Below are positions 58,690-64,000 of a stretch of 64,000 nt of DNA, piece by piece; positions within the stretch are counted from its first letter, which is position 1, and each line of letters begins with the position of its first letter. The translations under genes were made by a program, and so were the position numbers. The DNA is taken from NCBI RefSeq assembly GCF_001011035.1, contig NZ_CP011492.1, forward strand, positions 2,861,501 to 2,925,500. The letters are read 5' to 3'. The notes below the pieces were generated by a model, which was not told where the DNA came from, did no database searches, and saw nothing but the letters and a program-made list of their open reading frames with translations. This DNA comes from Streptomyces sp. CNQ-509. Its GTDB lineage: Bacteria > Actinomycetota > Actinomycetes > Streptomycetales > Streptomycetaceae.

Positions 58690-58896
58690 ATGGGCGCATT
58701 CGACAAGGCGAAGGACATGGCCAGCGAAGCGGCCGAGAAGGCCAAGCAGGCCGCGCAGAAGGCACAGCAGAGCCGCGAGCAGAAGCAGGAGTCCGGCCAG
58801 GACCCTTCGCAGCGCGCCAAGGAGGGCGCGGAGCAGGGCCGCGACCGCATGAAGGGCGACCGCGACGAGCGCGACGACAAGCGGGAGCAGCGCTGA
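58690..58896 (+). CDS. Small hydrophilic Lys/Glu/Gln-rich protein (MT0933 antitoxin-like)
   Basis: This 68-residue protein, MGAFDKAKDMASEAAEKAKQAAQKAQQ..., is a single highly charged helix with a disordered basic-acidic tail. It resembles the MT0933/Rv0909-like small proteins annotated as antitoxins, but no toxin gene adjoins, and CsbD-like stress proteins look alike. ATG 58690 has GGAG at 58678-58681. A terminator follows. Confidence 0.65.
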   Translation: MGAFDKAKDMASEAAEKAKQAAQKAQQSREQKQESGQDPSQRAKEGAEQGRDRMKGDRDERDDKREQR

Positions 58897-58920
58897 TACG
58901 GCGTCGTTGAGCCACGCCCG

Positions 58921-58950
58921 AGGGGCGCACCGCAGGCCGGGTGCGCCCCT
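58921..58950. terminator. Terminator between the small protein gene and the SDR gene
   Basis: AGGGGCGCAC pairs with GTGCGCCCCT across a 10-base loop, followed by TCGCCGTTGT; it lies between convergent genes. Confidence 0.85.
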
Positions 58951-59068
58951 TCGCCGTTGTCCCGCGCCGGGCGCGTACGAGCGCGCGGGGTCCGCCTTCA
59001 GCGCGTACGGGCGTACGGCGTACGGGCGTTCACCCCCGCCGCCGTACGCGCCGGGCCCCCGCCCCGCG

Positions 59069-59977
59069 CTACCGCTCCGGCGCCTCCCGCAGCGCCCGCG
59101 TGCGCTCGTCCGCCGCGCCGCCCGCGCCGACGAGTCCGCCGCGCGCCCCCCGCGTCGCCGCGAGCCGGGGCGCGAGCTTGCCCATCTCCCGCCGCCCCAG
59201 CGGCCCGGTGACGAGCGACGGCAGCGCGCCGCGCACCGACTGCATGCCGCGCAGCCACCACTGCCCGTAGACGTGCGGCGAGCGCCGCTCGATGCCCGCG
59301 ACCAGACGCTCGACGGCGGGCGCCAGCGGATAGGTCTTGTTGGACGGCCACGGCAGCCGCGCGCGCATGTCGCGCAGCACCTCGTCCTCGTCCGCGCCGC
59401 GCACCATGTCGGTGTCGGTCCAGCTCAGATAGGCGACGCCGACGTCCACGCCCTGGTGCCCGACCTCGCCGCGCAGGCAGTGCGCGAACGCCTCCACGCC
59501 CGACTTCGACGCGCAGTACGCCGCCATCATCGGCGCGGGCGTCACGGCGGCGAGCGAGGCGATCTGGAGGTGGTAGCCGCGGGCGCGCACCAGCGCGGGC
59601 AGGAAGGCACGGGCGGTGGCGACGCTGCCCAGCAGGTTGACCTCGATGACGCGGTCGAAGGAGCGGGCGTCGGAGTCGAGGAACGGGCCGCCGGTGGCGA
59701 CGCCCGCGTTGGCGACGACGACGTCGACACTGCCGAAGTGCTCCTCGACCTCGGCGGCGGCGCCGGCCATCGCGTCGTGATCGGTGACGTCCGCGTACCA
59801 GTGGGCGGCCTCGCCGGGGAGCGAGTCGGCGACCTTCTTCAGCTCGCCGGGCTCCAGCCCGACCAGCGCCAGCCGCGCCCCGCGCGCCGCGAGCCTGCGC
59901 GCGAGCAGCGCGCCGACGCCCCGGGCGGCGCCGGTGACCACGACAGTCCTGCCCTCGAGTCCGTGCCGCCGGCTCAT
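59069..59977 (-). CDS. Short-chain dehydrogenase/reductase (third gene of BVMO operon)
   Basis: This 302-residue classical SDR has the cofactor motif VVVTGAARGVGALLARRL, VVVANAGVATGG, and catalytic Ser/Tyr/Lys (ASLAAVTPAPMMAAYCASKSG). The C-terminal 80 residues extend beyond the usual fold with an Arg/Ala/Gly-rich tail. ATG overlaps the hydrolase stop (ATGA). It probably oxidises or reduces an alcohol/ketone in the same pathway as the BVMO. Confidence 0.92.
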   Translation of the reverse strand: MSRRHGLEGRTVVVTGAARGVGALLARRLAARGARLALVGLEPGELKKVADSLPGEAAHWYADVTDHDAMAGAAAEVEEHFGSVDVVVANAGVATGGPFLDSDARSFDRVIEVNLLGSVATARAFLPALVRARGYHLQIASLAAVTPAPMMAAYCASKSGVEAFAHCLRGEVGHQGVDVGVAYLSWTDTDMVRGADEDEVLRDMRARLPWPSNKTYPLAPAVERLVAGIERRSPHVYGQWWLRGMQSVRGALPSLVTGPLGRREMGKLAPRLAATRGARGGLVGAGGAADERTRALREAPER

Positions 59978-61023
59978 GCGCCCGCCTCCTCCTTCTCGAC
60001 GGCCGCCGCGGCGGCCGGACCGGCAGTCTTCCCGTCGGCCGCGTCGCCGGCCGTTCCGGAAACCGCGTCGCCGGCCGCCACAGCGCCCCCTTCAGCCTGC
60101 GCCTCCTCCGGCGCTCCCGCCAGGTGGTCGCGTACGAGCCCGCGCAGCACCTCCGCGACCGCGTACGGCGCCTCGACCGGCGTCATGTGCCCCAGGCCGG
60201 GCAGCTCGGTGAACCCCGCGCGCTCTGGCAGCAGCTCGTCGATCTTCCGCGCCAGCTTCACCGGCGTGAGCCGGTCGGCACCGCCGTGCACCACCGCGGC
60301 CGGCACCGGCATCCGCGCCACCTCCGCGTCCAGGTCGAGCTCCGCCAGCACCCGCCCCCATGCGCCGCGCGCCCTGCGCGGGGTGGCGAAGACGATCCGT
60401 ACGCTCGCCTCGATCTGCGCCGGGGTCGCGCCGCGGCCCAGGATCGCCGGGGCTAGCACCTTCTTCGACAGCGGCGTCACCGGCCCCATCGGCAGCCGCG
60501 AGACCAGCAGCGCGCGCTGGATCGCGGAGCGCAGCGCGCGGGCCCGCAGCGGTATCACCCGCGACTCGGGCACCAGCCCCGAGCTGCCCGTGCTGCACAG
60601 CAGCACGGCGGCGGCCCGCTCCCGGAGGTACGGGCGGCCCGCGGCGGCCATCAGCGTCATGCCGCCCATCGAGTGGCCGCCGATCACGGCCTTCTCGCCG
60701 GGGACCAGCGCCGCGTCCAGCACGGCGCCGAGGTCGTCGGCGAGAGTGGCGGTGTGGTACGAGCCGTAGCCGCCGGCGGGGCTGCGGCCGTGGCCGCGCT
60801 GGTCGTACACGACGACGCGGTACTCGGGCGCGAGCTGCCGGACGACCGGCGCCCAGAAGGCGGTCGAGCAGCACCAGCCGTGCGCGAGGACGACGGCGGG
60901 CGCGTCCTCGGGGCCGTGCTCCTCGACGTACAGCCGGGTGCCGTCCGCGGAGACGGCGGTCAGCTCGCGCCGCGGTACGGGCGGGGCGTACGGACCGGTG
61001 GTGACGTGCATGAGCCGGGTCAT
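59974..61023 (-). CDS. Alpha/beta hydrolase (second gene of BVMO operon)
   Basis: This 349-residue hydrolase has the oxyanion HG motif VVLAHGWCCSTAFWAPVVRQL, the nucleophile elbow IGGHSMGGMTLM, an acid in VVHGGADRLTPVKLA and the catalytic His in LPGLGHMTPVEAP. The last 45 residues are Ala/Gly/Glu-rich. It starts with ATG overlapping the BVMO stop. An esterase that opens the ester or lactone made by a BVMO is its natural role. Confidence 0.92.
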   Translation of the reverse strand: MTRLMHVTTGPYAPPVPRRELTAVSADGTRLYVEEHGPEDAPAVVLAHGWCCSTAFWAPVVRQLAPEYRVVVYDQRGHGRSPAGGYGSYHTATLADDLGAVLDAALVPGEKAVIGGHSMGGMTLMAAAGRPYLRERAAAVLLCSTGSSGLVPESRVIPLRARALRSAIQRALLVSRLPMGPVTPLSKKVLAPAILGRGATPAQIEASVRIVFATPRRARGAWGRVLAELDLDAEVARMPVPAAVVHGGADRLTPVKLARKIDELLPERAGFTELPGLGHMTPVEAPYAVAEVLRGLVRDHLAGAPEEAQAEGGAVAAGDAVSGTAGDAADGKTAGPAAAAAVEKEEAGA

Positions 61024-62558
61024 CGGACGGCCTCCTCGCCATGCCGCGCCGCACCGGACTGCCGGGCGCCGGGCACCCCTCCCCCGGTGCGCAGCACCTC
61101 GTACTCCTCCGGATGCACCCTCCTCGTCACCCTCCGGAACTCGGTCGTCGTGCCCGGCCACACCGTCGTGTTGCGCCCGTTGGCGTCGAGGTACCAGCTG
61201 TCGCAGCCGCCGGTGTTCCATACGGTGCGCTTCATCCGTTCCTGCACCCGCGCGTTCCACTGCTTCACGGCGGACGGGCGCGCGTCGAGCGCGACGCGGC
61301 CGCCGGGCTTGCCGAGGCGGCCGAGTTGGCGGACGAAGTCGGCCATGTAGGTGAGCTGCGCCTCGATGATGAGGATCATCGAGCTGTTGCCGAGGCCGGT
61401 GTTGGGGCCGATGATCGTCAGCAGGTTCGGGAACCCGGCCGCGCTGGCGCCGCGCAGCGCCTCCATACCGCCGCTCCACGCCTCCGCGAGGGTGGTGCCG
61501 TCACGCCCCTTGATGCGGTCGGCGATGGGCATGTCGGTGACGTGGAAGCCGGTGCCGAAGATGATCGCGTCGGCCTCGGTCCCGGTGCCGTCGGCGGCCA
61601 CGAGGGTCGAGCCGCGTACCTCCTTCAGACCGGAGGCCACGACGTCGACGTTGGGCTGGGCGAGCGCCGGATAGTAGTCGTTGGACAGCAGGATCCGCTT
61701 GCAGCCGATGCGGTAGCCGGGGGTGAGCTTGCGGCGCAGTTCGGGGTCCTTGATGGCCCGGCCCAGGTTCCGCTTGGCCAGCCCCTCCACGAATCCCAGC
61801 TCATGGGGGTGTTTGGTGAAAGCCCCCACCTGGAGCTCGCGGATGCCCCACAGGATGCCGCGGCGCAGCTTCGCGGTCGCGGGTACGCGCGCGTGCAGCC
61901 ACCGCTCGGGGCCGCTGATGGCGCGGTCCACCCGCGGCAGCACCCACGGCGGGGTGCGCTGGAAGACGGTGAGCCGGGAGACCTCCGGCTGGATGGACGG
62001 CACGATCTGGATGGCGGAGGCGCCGGTGCCGACCACGGCGACGCGCTTGCCGCCCAGCGGCACGTCGTGGTCCCAGCGCGCGGAGTGGAAGACCTTGCCG
62101 GGGAACGTGTCGAGGCCGGGGATGTCCGGGACCTTCGGGTCGGAGAGCGGGCCGGTCGCGGAGACCACGACGTCGGCGGCGAGTTCGCCGCGCGCCGTGT
62201 CGATCTCCCAGCGCAGCTCGTCGTCGTCCCAGCGGATGGCGCGTACCTCGTGGTCGAAGCGGATGTGCTGCCGTATGCCGAAGACGTCGGCGACCTGCTC
62301 CAGGTAGTCGCGGATGTGCCGCTGCCCCGAGAAGGTGCGCGGCCACTCGGCGTTGGGCGCGAAGGAGAACGAGTAGAGGTGGGAGGGGACGTCGCAGGCG
62401 CAGCCCGGGTAGCTGTTGTCCCGCCAGGTGCCGCCGAGCGTGCTCGCGCGCTCCAGCACGACGAAGTCCGTGATCCCCTCCCGGCGCAGCCGTACGGCGG
62501 CGCCCAGGCCGCCGAAGCCGGAGCCGATCACCGCCACCCTGACGTGTTCACGCGTCAT
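61020..62558 (-). CDS. Flavin-containing Baeyer-Villiger-type monooxygenase
   Basis: This 512-residue enzyme has the FAD motif VRVAVIGSGFGGLGAAVRLRREG, GGTWRDNSYPGCACDVPSHLYSFSF, the BVMO fingerprint F-P-G-x3-H-S-A-R-W-D (FPGKVFHSARWD), the NADPH motif VAVVGTGASAIQIVPSI and IIFGTGFHVTD. These mark class B flavoprotein monooxygenases, which turn ketones into esters. I use ATG 62558 with GGGAGG nine bases upstream rather than 62609. It heads the BVMO-hydrolase-SDR unit. A divergent MerR gene lies 219 bp away. Confidence 0.93.
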   Translation of the reverse strand: MTREHVRVAVIGSGFGGLGAAVRLRREGITDFVVLERASTLGGTWRDNSYPGCACDVPSHLYSFSFAPNAEWPRTFSGQRHIRDYLEQVADVFGIRQHIRFDHEVRAIRWDDDELRWEIDTARGELAADVVVSATGPLSDPKVPDIPGLDTFPGKVFHSARWDHDVPLGGKRVAVVGTGASAIQIVPSIQPEVSRLTVFQRTPPWVLPRVDRAISGPERWLHARVPATAKLRRGILWGIRELQVGAFTKHPHELGFVEGLAKRNLGRAIKDPELRRKLTPGYRIGCKRILLSNDYYPALAQPNVDVVASGLKEVRGSTLVAADGTGTEADAIIFGTGFHVTDMPIADRIKGRDGTTLAEAWSGGMEALRGASAAGFPNLLTIIGPNTGLGNSSMILIIEAQLTYMADFVRQLGRLGKPGGRVALDARPSAVKQWNARVQERMKRTVWNTGGCDSWYLDANGRNTTVWPGTTTEFRRVTRRVHPEEYEVLRTGGGVPGARQSGAARHGEEAVR

Positions 62559-62777
62559 CGCCGTCGTCCTCCCAGCCGTGGAGTCGATTGCGCCAGCATT
62601 CACTGGCACGATGAGAGCGTAGGCCCAGTCCTTACCGATGGGTAGGGGGCCGGCGAGATCGACTTCCGCCCTGCGGCGGGGTGTCGGCGGCAGGTCCTAC
62701 CCTGGTGGTCGGGGCGTACGGCACGGACCTGCGGGGACGGAAGAAGACCGGTCGAAGACCGGCGGAGGGGACGGACG

Positions 62778-63548
62778 GTGGGACGCGAATACCGGACGGA
62801 GGAGCTGGCCGAGCGCGCCGGCATCACCGTCCGCACCCTGCGCTTCTACCGCGAGCGCAAGCTCCTCCAGCCACCGCGCCGCGAGGGCCGTATCGCCTGG
62901 TACGGGGAGGGTCACCTGTCCCGGCTGCGGACGATCGCCGCGCTGCTGGACCGCGGGCACACCCTCGGCGGCATCGCCGAGTTGATCTCCGCCTTCGAGA
63001 GCGGCCGGGACGTGCGGGGCGCGGCCGAGCTGCTCGGCCTGGAGGAGACGCTGACCAAGCCGTGGTCGGAGGAGACCCCGGTGCGCATCACGCCGGAGGA
63101 GCTGGCCGACCGGTTCGCGGGCGAGGTGTCGCCGGAGAACCTGGCGACGTCCATCGACATGGGGTATGTCGCCGTGGAGGGCGAGGAGTTCATCCACGTC
63201 AGCAGGCGGCTGCTGGACGCCTCGTCGAAGCTGGTGGCCAGGGGCGTGCCGCTGGCCGCCGTGCTCGCCGCCGCCCGCGAGGTGCGCGCCCACGCCGACG
63301 ACCTGGCCGAGCTGTTCACCGCGCTCATACGGGCGCACGTGCTGGCCGACGTGATGGAGACGCCGGCGGGCGAGCTGACGGGTGAGCAGGTGGAGCGGCT
63401 GACGGACGCGCTGGAGCAGTTGCGGCCGGTGTCGATGGATGTGCTGGAGGCGGAGGTGGCCATGGCGATGGACCGGCGGGTGCGCAAGGAGTTCGAGGAG
63501 TGGAAGCGCACGCGCGCCGGGTCCACCGCCGAGGAGCCGGAGGGCTGA
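62778..63548 (+). CDS. MerR-family transcriptional regulator
   Basis: This 256-residue protein has the MerR winged helix YRTEELAERAGITVRTLRFYRERKLLQPPRREGRIAWYGEGHLSRLRTIAALLDRGHTLGGIAELI (about 5-75), then a long helical effector domain of about 170 residues with no metal-binding Cys. GTG 62778 is preceded by GGAGGGGA. It is divergent from the BVMO operon, which it may control, possibly in response to a lipophilic ketone or fatty compound (inference). Confidence 0.88.
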   Translation: MGREYRTEELAERAGITVRTLRFYRERKLLQPPRREGRIAWYGEGHLSRLRTIAALLDRGHTLGGIAELISAFESGRDVRGAAELLGLEETLTKPWSEETPVRITPEELADRFAGEVSPENLATSIDMGYVAVEGEEFIHVSRRLLDASSKLVARGVPLAAVLAAAREVRAHADDLAELFTALIRAHVLADVMETPAGELTGEQVERLTDALEQLRPVSMDVLEAEVAMAMDRRVRKEFEEWKRTRAGSTAEEPEG

Positions 63549-63678
63549 CCGGCCGGTCCGGCACCGGCGTTCGGGGGCCCCGGCACTCGGCCGCGGGCGG
63601 CACGTCGCCGGAGGCCAGGTCCGGAGCCGTGGCGCCGCCGCGGCGCGACCGGGCCCGGTCACGGGGCCCGGCGGGCGT

Positions 63679-64000
63679 TCACCGGGGTTCCGGCAGCCAC
63701 CAACGGGCCTTGTAGATCCCGCTGTCGGGCAGCTTGAACGCGCCCTCCGGGTTGTGGGCCGACACCGTCGTCGTCCACCACGTCTTGCCGAGGCCCGGCT
63801 CCGGGACGGTCGTGGCGACCCGGCCGCTGCCCGGCACGTCGCTGACCGCCTTCACGCTGCGCCTGCTGATCTGCGCGGCGCCGGCGAAGTCCTGGCTGAA
63901 CTCACGCCGGGCGATGTCGTACTGGTACACCCCGTAGTTGGTGGTCAGCCACAGCCGGCCGGGGCGGCTCGCGACGAGGCTGAGGTCGTGCCCGCCGGCC
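63679..64000 (-). CDS. DUF6528-like protein, C-terminal part (truncated by window edge)
   Basis: The visible 106 residues, in frame to the window edge, read HDLSLVASRPGRLWLTTNYGVYQYDIARREFSQDF, AQISRRSVKAVS, GRVATTVPEP, KTWWTTTV and end IYKARWWLPEPR*. I recall this ending from DUF6528, a family of secreted beta-propeller-like proteins. The N-terminus is outside the window, so secretion cannot be judged. It is convergent with the MerR gene. Confidence 0.6.
   Translation of the reverse strand, partial: AGGHDLSLVASRPGRLWLTTNYGVYQYDIARREFSQDFAGAAQISRRSVKAVSDVPGSGRVATTVPEPGLGKTWWTTTVSAHNPEGAFKLPDSGIYKARWWLPEPR

Overview
The window is chromosomal DNA from a Streptomyces-like actinomycete. Third-codon GC is very high, GTG starts are common, genes pack into overlapping ATGA/GTGA units, and several genes appear to be leaderless. 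The order glmU-prs-rplY-pth ... ppc-desaturase-TetR ... tam/tamR ... galTEK ... ABC-F-ispE-rsmA-TatD-rsmI-PMT-PBP matches my memory of the Streptomyces core chromosome. No database was consulted.

Layout. (1) 1-6060, transport: a CstA / cory-CC-star / ArsA-like ATPase operon (minus strand), an ECF sigma factor with a small membrane protein, and a sodium:solute symporter facing a DUF3311 protein. (2) 6111-7573, mobile DNA: a decayed transposase and an intact-looking IS5-type element with 23-bp inverted ends and a CTAG target duplication. (3) 7574-13972, the most unusual part: a DivIVA/FilP-like coiled-coil protein followed by a compact toxin/immunity island. One gene carries Imm35/YrhB, a collagen-like Gly-Pro linker, a deaminase and SUKH-4. 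A second fuses a WHH nuclease to SUKH. A divergent pair encodes a YwqJ-type deaminase and SUKH-3. None shows a secretion signal or a trafficking domain. (4) 14020-16767: an orphan histidine kinase, an amber-interrupted gene and tRNA-Gln(TTG). (5) 16873-26742: housekeeping genes (GlmU, PRPP synthetase, L25, peptidyl-tRNA hydrolase, a sortase-anchored protein, PEP carboxylase) and a desaturase-TetR unit with twin palindromic operators.

(6) 26939-30775: VOC protein, trans-aconitate methyltransferase (tam) and divergent tamR; a 248-bp MITE-like element; two divergent LuxR regulators, one with a degenerate receiver. (7) 30863-36871: symporter unit divergent from galTEK, where the last 87 bp of galT is duplicated. 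(8) 36916-46743: PQQ-propeller membrane protein, ABC-F ATPase, ispE-rsmA-TatD overlapping operon, zinc-ribbon protein, rsmI, protein O-mannosyltransferase. (9) 46840-52133: penicillin-binding protein, YbaK deacylase-EamA pair, membrane protein, MOSC protein. (10) 52144-58896: a nickel ECF transporter (nikMN-Q-O) with a perfect Nur box, divergent from a tricorn-type protease, then a small hydrophilic protein. (11) 59069-64000: a BVMO-hydrolase-SDR operon resembling the mycobacterial mymA locus, a MerR regulator and a partial DUF6528-like protein.

Two mobile elements (IS5-type and MITE-like) sit at CTAG sites that include the TAG stop codon of a minus-strand gene. This suggests that stop codons act as safe CTAG targets in this GC-rich genome.
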